The notes under the pieces: generated by a model
Databases searched by the model: none
What the model was told of the DNA's origin: nothing
The model's input: only the letters and a program-made list of their open reading frames with translations
Translations under genes and position numbers: made by a program
NCBI RefSeq assembly: GCF_014647795.1
Contig: NZ_BMPW01000012.1
Span: 1-64,000 of the forward strand
From: Actinoplanes campanulatus
Lineage (GTDB): Bacteria; Actinomycetota; Actinomycetes; Mycobacteriales; Micromonosporaceae
DNA length: 64,000 nt
Reading direction: 5' to 3'
Shown: one piece after another, positions 28,893-38,023 of the stretch
Numbering within the stretch: position 1 is the stretch's first letter
Layout of the letters: every line of letters begins with the position of its first letter

Positions 28893-29378
28893 ATGCGTAC
28901 CCCTGCTCTCGCCTCCATGGCGCTCGCCGCGCTGCTGCTGGCCGGCTGTTCCGGTGGCGACCCCGCGCCCACGGCCGCCGGGCCGACACCGGCCGTGGCC
29001 GGGTCGGCGGCCGCCACCACCGAGAAGCCCACCGACACCGCGCTCGCCGAGGACACCGAGGCGATCTGCGCTCAGGCGAGCCGGACCAGCACGAGTTTCG
29101 GCACCACCTTCGCCGAGGACTACCAGCTGCTGATCAAGGCCGCCGCCGAGGGCGCCGAGGCGAAAGCCAAGGCTCGGGAGAAGGTCACCCGGGACGTGGA
29201 GAACTTCTCTTTCGCCCTGCTGGACATGTCGAAGCTCGCCTCGGACGCGGAGCTCAAGAAGGCGCTCGCCGCCATGGGCGCGCAGATCACCGCTCTCAAG
29301 GGTGACGTGGCCAAGATCGATGACAAGAAGCTGGCCGCCCTGCATGCCACGCTGGACAAGGCCTGCGGCCGGGGGTAG
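28893..29378 (+). CDS. Small secreted lipoprotein of unknown function
   Basis: The 161-aa protein has a signal peptide with lipobox LLAGC (Cys19), a Thr/Pro/Ala-rich linker (about 20-50), and a helical domain with two Cys (AICAQA and DKACGRG) and many Lys/Ala/Glu heptads. It should be anchored to the outer face of the membrane. The ribosome binding site is GAGGAGACC. It stands alone between two terminated units (rne and rplU). I recognise no family. Confidence 0.82.
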   Translation: MRTPALASMALAALLLAGCSGGDPAPTAAGPTPAVAGSAAATTEKPTDTALAEDTEAICAQASRTSTSFGTTFAEDYQLLIKAAAEGAEAKAKAREKVTRDVENFSFALLDMSKLASDAELKKALAAMGAQITALKGDVAKIDDKKLAALHATLDKACGRG

Positions 29379-29386
29379 AGCCCGGT

Positions 29387-29416
29387 TTGGGCCTCGGCCC
29401 GGCTATGAAGTAGTCT
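29387..29416 (+). promoter_or_regulatory. Promoter of rplU-rpmA
   Basis: TTGGGC (29387-29392), 18 bp spacing and TAGTCT (29411-29416) form a plausible vegetative promoter. It would give a leader of about 110 nt before rplU. Confidence 0.5.
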
Positions 29417-29493
29417 TGCCGACAGCGCCTTTTCGGCGCTAGTTCCGTGCGCGCCTCCAAGCGCTTGCCGGAGCCTCTTAGCAACATCCGCCA

Positions 29494-29514
29494 GCAGCCT
29501 TACGGCTGCGTAAG
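29494..29514 (+). promoter_or_regulatory. Alternative hairpins in the rplU leader
   Basis: Two overlapping, mutually exclusive hairpins can form: GCAGCC-TTAC-GGCTGC (29494-29509) and CTTACG-GCTG-CGTAAG (29499-29514). They lie just before the ribosome binding site AGGGAG (29519-29524). Such leaders often allow a ribosomal protein to control its own operon; that role is inferred here. Confidence 0.5.
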
Positions 29515-29534
29515 TCTCAGGGAGTCCGCGTCCC

Positions 29535-29849
29535 ATGTACGCGATCGTCAAGACCGGCGGCAAGCAGTACAAGGTTGCCGAGGGCGACGTGATCGAGGTC
29601 GAGAAGCTCGCGGGTCAGCCCGGCGATGCCCTGACCCTCGCCGCGGTCCTCCTCGTCGACGGTGACAACCTGGTGACCGAAGCGGCCAAGCTTGCCAACG
29701 TTACGGTGTCCGGCGAGATCGCCGAGCACACCAAGGGTCCGAAGATCCGGATCCACAAGTTCAAGAACAAGACCGGATACCACAAGCGCCAGGGGCATCG
29801 TCAGCCGCTGACCCGCGTCAAGGTGACCGGCATCAAGACCGGGAAGTAG
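29535..29849 (+). CDS. rplU: 50S ribosomal protein L21
   Basis: The 104-aa protein has the L21 start [14 protein letters not shown] and the family end [14 protein letters not shown]. It is part of the large ribosomal subunit. It is followed after 7 nt by rpmA in the classical rplU-rpmA-obg order, although here a strong terminator separates obg. Confidence 0.99.
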   Translation: MYAIVKTGGKQYKVAEGDVIEVEKLAGQPGDALTLAAVLLVDGDNLVTEAAKLANVTVSGEIAEHTKGPKIRIHKFKNKTGYHKRQGHRQPLTRVKVTGIKTGK

Positions 29850-29856
29850 GCGCGCC

Positions 29857-30114
29857 ATGGCTCACAAAAAGGGTGCATCCAGCTCGCGTAACGGCCGTGA
29901 GTCCGCCGCTCAGCGACTGGGTGTGAAGCGGTTCGGTGGCCAGCTGGTCAACGCCGGCGAGATCCTGATCCGCCAGCGGGGCACGAAGTTCCACCCGGGC
30001 GACCTGGTCGGCCGTGGCGGCGACGACACGCTGTTCGCGCTTGCCGCCGGCAACGTCCTGTTCGGCACCTTGCGTGGTCGCAAGACCGTCAGCATCGTGC
30101 CGGTCGCGGAGTAG
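29857..30114 (+). CDS. rpmA: 50S ribosomal protein L27
   Basis: The 85-aa protein starts [20 protein letters not shown], without the cleavable N-terminal extension seen in Firmicutes. It carries the L27 block [25 protein letters not shown]. The N-terminal tail reaches the peptidyl transferase centre. It is co-transcribed with rplU. Confidence 0.99.
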   Translation: MAHKKGASSSRNGRESAAQRLGVKRFGGQLVNAGEILIRQRGTKFHPGDLVGRGGDDTLFALAAGNVLFGTLRGRKTVSIVPVAE

Positions 30115-30123
30115 TTTTTCTCT

Positions 30124-30166
30124 ACAGCGGGCCGTGGACCCTCGGGTCCGCGGCCCGCTGTCGTTT
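30124..30166 (+). terminator. Intrinsic terminator after rpmA
   Basis: A 17-bp stem with one G-U pair (30124-30140 with 30145-30161, loop CTCG) is followed by CGTTTT. It divides rplU-rpmA from obg. Confidence 0.9.
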
Positions 30167-30195
30167 TCAACCCGGCGGCTGGCCCTCGGCGCTTT

Positions 30196-30210
30196 CTCAG
30201 CGACGCTGAG
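30196..30210. promoter_or_regulatory. Perfect 15-bp palindrome upstream of obg
   Basis: CTCAGCG-A-CGCTGAG lies 41 nt before the obg start, between the rpmA terminator and the obg ribosome binding site. Its form suits a dimeric repressor site or a small hairpin. I do not recognise the factor. Confidence 0.45.
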
Positions 30211-30250
30211 ACAGCACTGAGAACCAGCCAGCAGTAGTAGGAGTCGCAAA

Positions 30251-31750
30251 GTGACCACGTTCGTCGACCGGGTAGTGCTGCACCTGCAGGCGGGTGACGG
30301 CGGGCACGGCTGTGCCTCCGTGCACCGGGAGAAGTTCAAGCCGCTCGGTGGGCCCGACGGCGGCAACGGCGGGCACGGCGGCAGCATCACCCTGGTGGTG
30401 GACCCGCAGCAGCACACGCTGCTGGACTTCCACTTCCACCCGCACATCAAGGCGAACAACGGTGGCGGCGGCGCCGGGTCGAACCGGGACGGCGCGACCG
30501 GCAGGGACCTGATCCTCAAGGTGCCGGACGGCACGGTCGTGCAGACCGAGGACGGCGAGGTGCTGGCCGACCTGATCGGCGCCGGCACCGAGTTCACCGT
30601 GGCCCGCGGCGGCCGGGGCGGCCGGGGCAACGCCTCGCTGGCCAACGCCCGGCGCAAGGTGCCCGGCTTCGCCGAACTGGGCGAGCCCGGCGACCAGCTG
30701 GACGTGGTCCTGGAGCTGAAAAGCGTCGCCGACGTCGGCCTGGTGGGTTTCCCGTCGGCCGGCAAGTCGTCGCTGATCTCGGTGATGTCCGCGGCCAAGC
30801 CGAAGATCGCCGACTACCCGTTCACCACGCTGGTGCCGAACCTGGGCGTGGTGCAGGCCGGTGACGAGACCTACACCATCGCCGACGTGCCCGGTCTGAT
30901 TCCGGGCGCGGCCACCGGCAAGGGCCTGGGCATGCAGTTCCTGCGGCACATCGAGCGGACCTCGGTGCTGGTGCACGTGCTGGACGCGGCGGCGCCGGAG
31001 ATCGAGCGGGACCCGCTGGCCGACCTGGACGCGATCGAGGCCGAGCTGTCGGCGTACGGGGGGCTGGAGGACCGGCCGCGTCTCGTGGTGCTCAACAAGG
31101 TCGACATCCCGGACGGGCGGGACCTCGCCGAGATGGTCCGCCCCGACCTCGAGGCCCGCGGCTACCAGGTCTTCGAGATCAGCGCGATCACCCGTGAGGG
31201 CCTGCGTGAGTTCAGCTTCGCCCTGGCCAAGCTGGTCGCCGAGTACCGGGCGGCCAAGCCGGTCGAGGAGGCGACCCGGATCGTGATCCGTCCCCGGGCG
31301 GTCGACGACACCGGCTTCACCATCGAGCAGGACGAGGACGGCGTCTTCGTGATCCGCGGCACCCAGGTGGAGCGCTGGATCAAGCAGACCAACTTCGACA
31401 ACGACGAGGCCATCGGCTACCTGGCCGACCGGCTGGATCGGATCGGCGTCGAGAGCGAACTCGCCAAGAAGGGCGCCCAGGCCGGCGACCCGGTGCGCAT
31501 CGGCACGCGCGAGTTCGACTGGCATCCCAACGCCGGGGAGTACGTCTCCGGCCCGCGCGGCACCGACTCCCGCCTGGAGGAGCTCGACACCCGGCCGTCC
31601 GCGGCGCAGCGGCTCGCGGCCCGCAAGGCCCGCCGCATCCGCAACGACGACGAGATTCAGCACATGGCCGCCGACGGGACGGTCAGCACGGTGTCGAACT
31701 CGCAGATGCCGGTGCTGGTCACCGACGAGGACGACGACATCGAGGAATAG
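30251..31750 (+). CDS. obg: GTPase Obg/CgtA
   Basis: This essential ribosome-associated GTPase acts in 50S assembly and the stringent response. The 499-aa protein has the Gly-rich Obg fold (about 1-158; [24 protein letters not shown]), a G domain with the P-loop GFPSAGKSS and motifs DVPGLIPGA and NKVD, and a C-terminal OCT domain (about 345-430, [20 protein letters not shown]). The acidic tail is common in actinobacteria. The GTG start follows TAGGAG by 7 nt. Confidence 0.98.
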   Translation: MTTFVDRVVLHLQAGDGGHGCASVHREKFKPLGGPDGGNGGHGGSITLVVDPQQHTLLDFHFHPHIKANNGGGGAGSNRDGATGRDLILKVPDGTVVQTEDGEVLADLIGAGTEFTVARGGRGGRGNASLANARRKVPGFAELGEPGDQLDVVLELKSVADVGLVGFPSAGKSSLISVMSAAKPKIADYPFTTLVPNLGVVQAGDETYTIADVPGLIPGAATGKGLGMQFLRHIERTSVLVHVLDAAAPEIERDPLADLDAIEAELSAYGGLEDRPRLVVLNKVDIPDGRDLAEMVRPDLEARGYQVFEISAITREGLREFSFALAKLVAEYRAAKPVEEATRIVIRPRAVDDTGFTIEQDEDGVFVIRGTQVERWIKQTNFDNDEAIGYLADRLDRIGVESELAKKGAQAGDPVRIGTREFDWHPNAGEYVSGPRGTDSRLEELDTRPSAAQRLAARKARRIRNDDEIQHMAADGTVSTVSNSQMPVLVTDEDDDIEE

Positions 31751-31760
31751 TTCGGCGCGA

Positions 31761-31795
31761 TCGATACGGCGAGGGCGCCGCCCTCGCCGTATCGA
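31761..31795 (+). terminator. Terminator hairpin after obg
   Basis: A perfect 15-bp stem (TCGATACGGCGAGGG/CCCTCGCCGTATCGA, loop CGCCG) starts 10 nt after the obg stop. It has no T-tract. Confidence 0.78.
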
Positions 31796-31811
31796 CGGAC
31801 GGTGGCGGGGC

Positions 31812-34319
31812 ATGATGGTCGTCATGCCGACCCTGACCCGTGCCGAGGCCGCCGACCGAGCGGCCGTCGTGGACGTCGAGGATTACCACGTCGACCTGGA
31901 CCTCACCGCGGGCGGTGACACGTTCCGATCCCGTACGGTGGTCCGGTTCCGGGCCCGGCCGGGCGCCGCCACTTTCCTGGAGTTCGAGCCGGTCGAGGTC
32001 GCGTCGATGACGCTGAACGGTGTGCCCGTGGCGCCCGGGGCGTCCACCGGTGTCCGGCTGGAGCTGACCGGCCTGGCCGAGGAGAACGAGCTGGTCGTCG
32101 ATGCCCTGATGCGGTATTCGAACGACGGCGAGGGCCTGCACCGGTACACCGACCCGGCCGACGGCCGCACCTACCTCTACCAGCACCTGTTCATCAACAA
32201 CGCGGGCCGGGTGCTGCCCAGCTTCGATCAGCCCGACCTCAAGGCGTCGTTCCGGGTGAGCGTGACCGCCCCGGCCGACTGGGTGGTGGCCACCAACGGC
32301 ATCCTGGTCTCCCGGGAGGGCGGGCGCTGGGAGTTCGCGCCCACCAAGCGGATCTCCACCTACCTGGCCAGCCTGATCGCCGGGCCGTACCACGTGGTGA
32401 CCAGCGAGCACGACGGCATCCCGCTGGTGCTCTACGCCCGTGCCGCCCTGGCCCAGCACCTGGAGGCCCAGGCGCCGGAGATCCTGCAACTGACCCGGCA
32501 GGCGCTGGACCGGTTCCACGAGATGTTCGAGATCCGCTACCCGTTCGGGCACTACCAGCAGGCGTTCGCGCCCGAGTTCAACTTCGGGGCCATGGAGTAC
32601 CCGGGCCTGGTCGTCTTCCGGGACGAGATGATCCCGCGCTCCAAGGTCACCGACAGTGAGCGGGAGCGCCGGGCCAACATCATCGCCCATGAGATGGCCC
32701 ACATGTGGTTCGGCGACCTGGTCACCATGGCCTGGTGGGACGACCTGTGGCTGAACGAGTCGTTCGCCGAGTACCTGGGCAGCCGGGTGACCGCCGAGGC
32801 GACCCGGTTCTCCGACGCGTGGACCACCTTCGCGATGCAGCGCAAGGCCTGGGGACTGCGGGCCGACCAGCGGCCCTCCACCCATCCGGTCGCCCCGTCC
32901 GAGGTCTCCGACACCGACGAGGCACTGCTCAACTTCGACGGCATCTCGTACGCCAAGGGCGCCGCCGTCCTCAAGCAACTGGTCGCCTGGCTCGGTGACG
33001 AGGCCTTCCTGACCGGGCTCAACGCGCATTTCGAGGCGCACGCGTACGGCAACGCCACCCTGGCCGACCTGCTCGGCGCGCTGTCCAAGGCGTCCGGCCG
33101 GGACCTGTCCGGCTGGGCCGAGGTGTGGCTGCGCCGGGCCCAGGTCAACACGCTGCGTGCCGAGGTGACCCGGGACGGGGCGAACTACGCCGAGGTGGCC
33201 GTGGCGCAGACCGCCCCCGAGGGCTATCCGACACTGCGCCCGCACCGGATCGGCGTCGGCCTGTACGACCGGGTGCCCGGCGGAGGCGTGGTGCGCCGCA
33301 AGCGCCTCGAGGTCGAGCTGGAGGCGTCCGGGCGTACCGTGCTGACCGCTCTCACCGGGGAGCCGGCGGCGGACCTGCTGCTGCTCGACGACGGCGATCT
33401 GACGTACGCGAAGATCCGCCTCGACCCGGAGTCGGCCGCCGGCGTGCCGCAGCTCCTGCCGCTGCTGGACGACTCGCTGGCCCGGGCCGTGATCTGGGCC
33501 GCCATGCTGGACGCCGTGGTCGACGGCGAGCGCCCGGTCGCCGAGTTGGTCACCCTGGTCCTGGCCGCGCTGCCGATGGAGACCGAGGTGGCCGTCGTCG
33601 AGGACGTGCTTCGCGCCACCCGTGGCCTGGTCGACCGGTACGCCACCCCGGAGACCCGCCCGGCCGCCCTGGAACTCGTCGCCCAGGCCGCCGACCGGCT
33701 GCTCGCCGCCTCGATGGGCGGCAGCTCCCGGCAGCTCGCCGCGGTCCGTGGTCTGATCGGCGCCACCGTCGACACCGCCCGGCTGCACGGTTGGCTGGCC
33801 GGCGACGGCGTGCCGGACGGGCTCACCGTCGACGCCGACCTGCGCTGGCTGATCATCTACCGGCTCTCGGTCCTCGGCGCGGCCGACTCGGAGATCATCG
33901 AGACGGAGCGCGAGCGGGACCGCAGCGCCTCCGGCGAGCAGTGGGCCGCCAGGTGCCGGGCCGCCCGGCCGGACGCCGCGGCGAAGGAGGCCGCCTGGGC
34001 CGCGGTCATCGGCGACGGCTCGCTCTCCAACCGGCTCGCCGAGCTCACCGCGGCCGGCTTCTGGCAGCCCGAGCAACTCGACCTGCTGGAGCCGTACGTC
34101 GAGCGGTACTTCGCCGACATGCCGGAGATGATGCGGGTGCGCAGCGGGATGAGCGCCGAGCACATCGCCGTGGTGGCGTACCCCACCGTGGCCGTGTCGG
34201 CGCGCACCCGGGAGCTTGCCGCCGACCTGCTCGCCACCGACGGGCTGAACCCGATTCTGCGCCGTGTGGTGCAGGACTCCGACGACGACATGCGGCGGGC
34301 GCTGGCCGCCCGCGGCTGA
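31812..34319 (+). CDS. pepN: Aminopeptidase N-like M1 metallopeptidase
   Basis: This cytoplasmic zinc aminopeptidase is 835 aa, near the length of Streptomyces PepN. The zinc site is HEMAH (293-297), with the third ligand Glu316 in NESF. The exopeptidase motif usually written GAMEN is here GAMEY (259-263, followed by PG). That motif recognises the free N-terminus, so the last position differs but Glu262 is kept. The C-terminal ERAP1-like helical domain is complete. ATG 31812 and ATG 31824 are both possible starts. It stands between obg and nadD, where proline genes are often found in other actinobacteria. Confidence 0.93.
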   Translation: MMVVMPTLTRAEAADRAAVVDVEDYHVDLDLTAGGDTFRSRTVVRFRARPGAATFLEFEPVEVASMTLNGVPVAPGASTGVRLELTGLAEENELVVDALMRYSNDGEGLHRYTDPADGRTYLYQHLFINNAGRVLPSFDQPDLKASFRVSVTAPADWVVATNGILVSREGGRWEFAPTKRISTYLASLIAGPYHVVTSEHDGIPLVLYARAALAQHLEAQAPEILQLTRQALDRFHEMFEIRYPFGHYQQAFAPEFNFGAMEYPGLVVFRDEMIPRSKVTDSERERRANIIAHEMAHMWFGDLVTMAWWDDLWLNESFAEYLGSRVTAEATRFSDAWTTFAMQRKAWGLRADQRPSTHPVAPSEVSDTDEALLNFDGISYAKGAAVLKQLVAWLGDEAFLTGLNAHFEAHAYGNATLADLLGALSKASGRDLSGWAEVWLRRAQVNTLRAEVTRDGANYAEVAVAQTAPEGYPTLRPHRIGVGLYDRVPGGGVVRRKRLEVELEASGRTVLTALTGEPAADLLLLDDGDLTYAKIRLDPESAAGVPQLLPLLDDSLARAVIWAAMLDAVVDGERPVAELVTLVLAALPMETEVAVVEDVLRATRGLVDRYATPETRPAALELVAQAADRLLAASMGGSSRQLAAVRGLIGATVDTARLHGWLAGDGVPDGLTVDADLRWLIIYRLSVLGAADSEIIETERERDRSASGEQWAARCRAARPDAAAKEAAWAAVIGDGSLSNRLAELTAAGFWQPEQLDLLEPYVERYFADMPEMMRVRSGMSAEHIAVVAYPTVAVSARTRELAADLLATDGLNPILRRVVQDSDDDMRRALAARG

Positions 34320-34387
34320 CCGGATTCGGTCGACTCCACCCCCGCGGCCTCGGGGCTTTCGTAGCCTGAGGCTTCGGGGGTGAATGC

Positions 34388-35890
34388 GTGGAGTGGTCTG
34401 AGGAGCTGGCCGGCGGTCTGCTGCAGGCCGCGCCGGACGCGATCCTGGTTCTGGCCGACGGCCGCATCGTGCTCGCCAACGACCGTGCCGGGCAGATGTA
34501 CGGCTGGCCGATCGAGGAACTCGTCGGCCAGTCCATCGAGGTGCTGCTCACCGACCATTCCCGGGCGCTCGCCCCGGAACGGCGGCGCCTCATCGAGGAG
34601 GGGCCGCCCGGCTCGATCGGCCGGATCGTCACCACCGCCCGGCGGCGCGACGGTGAGGAGTTCCCGGTCGAGTCGTCCACCGCACTCGTCGACACGGCCC
34701 AGGGCCGTGTCGCCGTCGCCGTGGTGCGCGACGTCACCGAACGGGCCCGTGCCGAGGAGGAGAAGGACCGGCTCCGGGCCGAGGCGCACGCGCACCGCAG
34801 CCAGCGCCTGGAGAGCCTGGGCCAGCTGGCCGGTGGGATCGCCCACGACTTCAACAACATGCTCGGGGTGATCCTCAACTACGCCAACTTCGTGATCGAG
34901 GAGGCCGAGTCGGCGGAACCGGACGTCGCGATGATCGCCTCCGACGCCATGCAGGTGGTCCGGGCCGGTAGACGCGGCACCGACCTCACCCACCAGCTGC
35001 TCGCCTTCGCCCGGCGGGAGGTGGTCCGGCCGCAGCCGGTCGACCTCAACGCGCTGATCACGCAGGTCCAGGAGCTGCTGCGGCGTACCCTCGGCGAGCA
35101 CGTCAACCTGATCTTCCGGCCCGGCTGCGGCCTGCCGATGATCACCTGCGATCCCAGCCAGATCGAGCAGATGCTGGTCAACCTGGCCCTCAACGCCCGG
35201 GACGCGATGCCCTCCGGCGGCAACCTGGTGATCGACACCGCGGCGCTCGGCGACCGGGTCCGGCTGCGGGTCTGCGACTCCGGCCGGGGCATGCCCACCG
35301 ACGTGGCGGAACGGGCCTTCGAGCCGTTCTTCACCACCAAGGGCAGCGCCGAGGGCTCCGGACTGGGCCTGGCCACCGTCTACGGCATCGTCACCCAGGC
35401 CGGCGGTGAGGTGACCCTGAACAGCGAGGTGGGGCTCGGCACCACGATCACCGTGCTGCTGCCGGCCGGGGCCACACCGGCCGCCGACGGGGCCCCCGAA
35501 CGGCCGGCCGCGACCGGTGGGCGCGGGGAGACCCTGCTCGTGGTCGAGGACGAGGACGCGCTGCGTGACGTGGCCGGGCGGATCCTCACCGGCGCCGGCT
35601 ACCGGGTGCTCGCGGCCGAGGGCGGCGTCCAGGCCCTGGAACTGGCCGCCGGCCATGACGGCCGGATCGACCTGCTGGTCAGTGACGTGGTGATGCCCGG
35701 GATGCTGGGCAAGGAGCTGGCCGAGCGGCTGGTCGTCGCCCGGCCGGGGACGCGGGTGCTCTACATGTCCGGCTACGCGCAGCCGGTGCTGGCCTCGCAG
35801 GGCACCCTCGACCCCGGGGTGGCGCTGCTGGAGAAACCGTTCACGGCCGACGACCTGCTCGTGGCCGTACGCCGTCGTCTGGATGGTTGA
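34388..35890 (+). CDS. Hybrid sensor histidine kinase (PAS-HisKA-HATPase-REC)
   Basis: The 500-aa cytoplasmic protein has a PAS domain (about 5-120), a HisKA H-box GGIAHDFNN (His153), an HATPase with N-box LNARDAM, G1 DSGRGMP, F-box FEPFFTTK and G2 [13 protein letters not shown], and a C-terminal receiver ([11 protein letters not shown]; Asp433 in VSDVVMP; Lys in LLEKPF). It has no membrane helix. No separate response regulator or Hpt protein is next to it. The start is GTG 34388 after GGGGG. The stop overlaps a possible TTG of nadD (TTGA). Confidence 0.93.
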   Translation: MEWSEELAGGLLQAAPDAILVLADGRIVLANDRAGQMYGWPIEELVGQSIEVLLTDHSRALAPERRRLIEEGPPGSIGRIVTTARRRDGEEFPVESSTALVDTAQGRVAVAVVRDVTERARAEEEKDRLRAEAHAHRSQRLESLGQLAGGIAHDFNNMLGVILNYANFVIEEAESAEPDVAMIASDAMQVVRAGRRGTDLTHQLLAFARREVVRPQPVDLNALITQVQELLRRTLGEHVNLIFRPGCGLPMITCDPSQIEQMLVNLALNARDAMPSGGNLVIDTAALGDRVRLRVCDSGRGMPTDVAERAFEPFFTTKGSAEGSGLGLATVYGIVTQAGGEVTLNSEVGLGTTITVLLPAGATPAADGAPERPAATGGRGETLLVVEDEDALRDVAGRILTGAGYRVLAAEGGVQALELAAGHDGRIDLLVSDVVMPGMLGKELAERLVVARPGTRVLYMSGYAQPVLASQGTLDPGVALLEKPFTADDLLVAVRRRLDG

Positions 35891-35901
35891 TCTTTTCGGG
35901 T

Positions 35902-35913
35902 TATTCTCTCCTG
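35902..35913 (+). promoter_or_regulatory. Leaderless promoter -10 (TATTCT) of nadD
   Basis: TATTCT at 35902-35907 is 6 nt before ATG 35914. It supports this ATG over the upstream TTG 35887. Confidence 0.55.
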
Positions 35914-36519
35914 ATGTCCGGAAAACGCGTGGGAATTATGGGTGGCACCTTCGACCCGATCCACCACGGGCACCTGGTCGCGGCCAGTGAGGTGCAGGCC
36001 CGCTTCGATCTGGACGAAGTGATGTTCGTCCCCACCGGCCAGCCGTACGAGAAGGGCCGTGTCTCACCCGCCGAGGACCGCTACCTCATGACGGTCGTCG
36101 CCACCGCCTCCAACCCCCGCTTCCACGTGAGCCGCGCCGACATCGACCGGGACGGCCCCACCTACACCGTCGACACCCTGCGGGACATGCGTGCCGTCTA
36201 CGGCCGATCGGCGGAGCTGTACTTCATCACCGGGGCGGACGCGCTGGGCCGGATCATGTCGTGGAAGGACGCGCTCACCATGTTGAAGCTGGCGCACTTC
36301 ATCGGCGTCACCCGGCCGGGCTTCGAGCTCTCCGGGGCCCACCTGCCGGCCGACAGCGTGACCCTGGTCGAGGTGCCGGCGATGGCCATCTCGTCCAGCG
36401 ACTGCCGTAACCGGGTGGCGTCCGGCCTGCCGGTCTGGTACCTGGTACCGGATGGTGTTGTGCAGTACATCAACAAGCGGGGCCTGTATCGGGACTCGGG
36501 TATTGCCAAGCCGGTGTGA
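35914..36519 (+). CDS. nadD: Nicotinate-nucleotide adenylyltransferase
   Basis: NadD makes deamido-NAD from nicotinate mononucleotide and ATP. The 201-aa protein has the nucleotidyltransferase motif [12 protein letters not shown] and the second motif [10 protein letters not shown], with the NadD block [15 protein letters not shown]. It starts the nadD-rsfS-phosphatase group, a usual actinobacterial order. ATG 35914 is preferred because of the TATTCT box 6 nt upstream. Confidence 0.96.
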   Translation: MSGKRVGIMGGTFDPIHHGHLVAASEVQARFDLDEVMFVPTGQPYEKGRVSPAEDRYLMTVVATASNPRFHVSRADIDRDGPTYTVDTLRDMRAVYGRSAELYFITGADALGRIMSWKDALTMLKLAHFIGVTRPGFELSGAHLPADSVTLVEVPAMAISSSDCRNRVASGLPVWYLVPDGVVQYINKRGLYRDSGIAKPV

Positions 36520-36559
36520 GACGCTTGAAGTCCGCAAACCCGACCGAGGGGACTCTTCT

Positions 36560-36961
36560 TTGCCCGTCACCGAACGTGCTCTTGAACTCGCTCTGACGGC
36601 CGCTCAGGCCGCTGCGGACAAGAAGGCACACGACATCTCCGTCATCGACGTCGCCGACCAGATCTACATCACCGACGCCTTCGTCATCGCCTCGGCGTCC
36701 AACGAGCGTCAGGTGATCGCGATCGTCGACGCCATCGAGGAAGCTCTCATCAACCTGCCGGAGAAGGCCAAGCCGGTGCGGCGCGAGGGCCAGAACCAGG
36801 GCCGGTGGGTGCTGCTGGACTACGTCGACATCGTGGTGCACGTGCAGCACAGCGAGGAGCGCGAGTTCTACGCCCTCGACCGGTTGTGGAAGGACTGCCC
36901 CATCATCCCGTTCGTCGACCGGGACATGGTCGACGCGACGGCCGGCACCGAGGCGCCGTGA
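36560..36961 (+). CDS. rsfS: Ribosomal silencing factor RsfS
   Basis: RsfS binds L14 and blocks subunit joining during starvation. The 133-aa protein has the family blocks DISVIDVADQIYITDAFVIASASNERQV and GRWVLLDYVDIVVHVQ. The start is TTG 36560, 7 nt after GAGGGGA; the frame is open upstream to 36452 but that part shows no family similarity. The stop overlaps the next gene's GTG by 4 nt (GTGA). Confidence 0.95.
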   Translation: MPVTERALELALTAAQAAADKKAHDISVIDVADQIYITDAFVIASASNERQVIAIVDAIEEALINLPEKAKPVRREGQNQGRWVLLDYVDIVVHVQHSEEREFYALDRLWKDCPIIPFVDRDMVDATAGTEAP

Positions 36962-37590
36962 CGAGGCTCATCGTCTGGCGGCACGGCAACACCGACTGGA
37001 ACGCGGGCGCCCGCGTGCAGGGGCAGACCGACGTGCCGCTCAACGACCTCGGCCGGCGGCAGGCCGTCGACGCCGCCGAGCTCCTCGTCCGGATGCGCCC
37101 GGCCGCGATCGTCGCCAGCGACCTCAGCCGGGCCGCCGACACCGCGGCCGCGCTCGCCGCACTGACCGGCCTCGCCATCAGCACCGACGAGCGGCTCCGC
37201 GAGCGGCACTTCGGCGAGTGGCAGGGCCTCACCATGGCCGAGGTGGCCGCTCAGCGGCCCGAGGAGCACGCCCGCTGGACCGCCGGTGCGGACGTCATCG
37301 GCGGTGGTGTGGAGACCCTCGAGGACCTCGGCAAGCGGGTCTCCGACGCGCTCCAGGACGCGGCCCGGCAGGCCCCGCCCGGCGGCACGGTGGTGGTCGC
37401 CACCCACGGTGCGGCGGCCCGGCAGGGCGTCGGCCACCTGCTCGGCTGGGGGCGCGAGCAGCTGCGCACGCTCCGTGCCCTGCAGAACTGTCACTGGGTG
37501 GAGCTGACCCACGACAGCGCGCGGGGGTGGCAGATGGCGGCGTACAACGTGGGTGTCCTCGCCGAGCGGCCCGTCCCGCCGCCCGTCTGA
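36958..37590 (+). CDS. Histidine phosphatase family protein (phosphoglycerate mutase-like)
   Basis: The 210-aa protein carries the phospho-His motif WRHGNTDWN (RHG at about 8-10), ERHFGEWQG and the second His in VVATHGAAAR. In this cluster it is often annotated as a broad-specificity phosphatase or glucosyl-3-phosphoglycerate phosphatase. The sequence alone does not show the substrate. GTG 36958 overlaps the rsfS stop, so the genes are coupled. Confidence 0.92.
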   Translation: MTRLIVWRHGNTDWNAGARVQGQTDVPLNDLGRRQAVDAAELLVRMRPAAIVASDLSRAADTAAALAALTGLAISTDERLRERHFGEWQGLTMAEVAAQRPEEHARWTAGADVIGGGVETLEDLGKRVSDALQDAARQAPPGGTVVVATHGAAARQGVGHLLGWGREQLRTLRALQNCHWVELTHDSARGWQMAAYNVGVLAERPVPPPV

Positions 37591-37625
37591 GGGAACCGGT
37601 CGATGTCCGGTAACGTCTCACCACC

Positions 37626-37994
37626 ATGCTGATCCGTAAAACCGTCGTCCCCGTCGCGCTGCTCCTGGCGCTCTCCGCCGGTTGCGCGAACAACACCGCC
37701 CCCCTCGATGCCGGCGGCGCCCCCGAGCCGGCTCCGGTGACCTCCAGCGCTGTGCCCTCGGCACCCGCCGGCTCGGCCACCCTCACCGGGACCGTGACCG
37801 CCGGCGTCGAGCCGAACTGCCTGCTTCTCAAGGACGGCACCGGCGACCACCTGCTCGTCTTCGACGACCAGAAACTGCAGGCCACGGTGCAGGTCGGCGC
37901 CGAGGTCACGGTGGTCGGCAAGGCCGATCCAGGGATGATGACCACCTGCATGCAGGGTGAGCCGTTCCTGGTCTCCTCGGTGGCCGGCAGCTGA
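37626..37994 (+). CDS. Small lipoprotein with an OB-like domain, function unknown
   Basis: The 122-aa protein has a signal peptide with lipobox LSAGC (Cys20), a Pro/Ala/Ser linker, and a beta-rich domain (ATLTGTVTAGVEPNCLLLKDG ... VQVGAEVTVVGKADP) resembling a small OB-type barrel with two Cys. TAACGT lies 9 nt before the ATG, giving an extremely short leader. It should sit on the outer face of the membrane. Confidence 0.82.
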   Translation: MLIRKTVVPVALLLALSAGCANNTAPLDAGGAPEPAPVTSSAVPSAPAGSATLTGTVTAGVEPNCLLLKDGTGDHLLVFDDQKLQATVQVGAEVTVVGKADPGMMTTCMQGEPFLVSSVAGS

Positions 37995-38011
37995 CGTCCA
38001 TCTGAATCAAG

Positions 38012-38023
38012 TACCTTGCCTGC
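38012..38023 (+). promoter_or_regulatory. Leaderless promoter -10 (TACCTT) of degV
   Basis: TACCTT at 38012-38017 is 6 nt before ATG 38024. There is no Shine-Dalgarno sequence. Confidence 0.58.
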
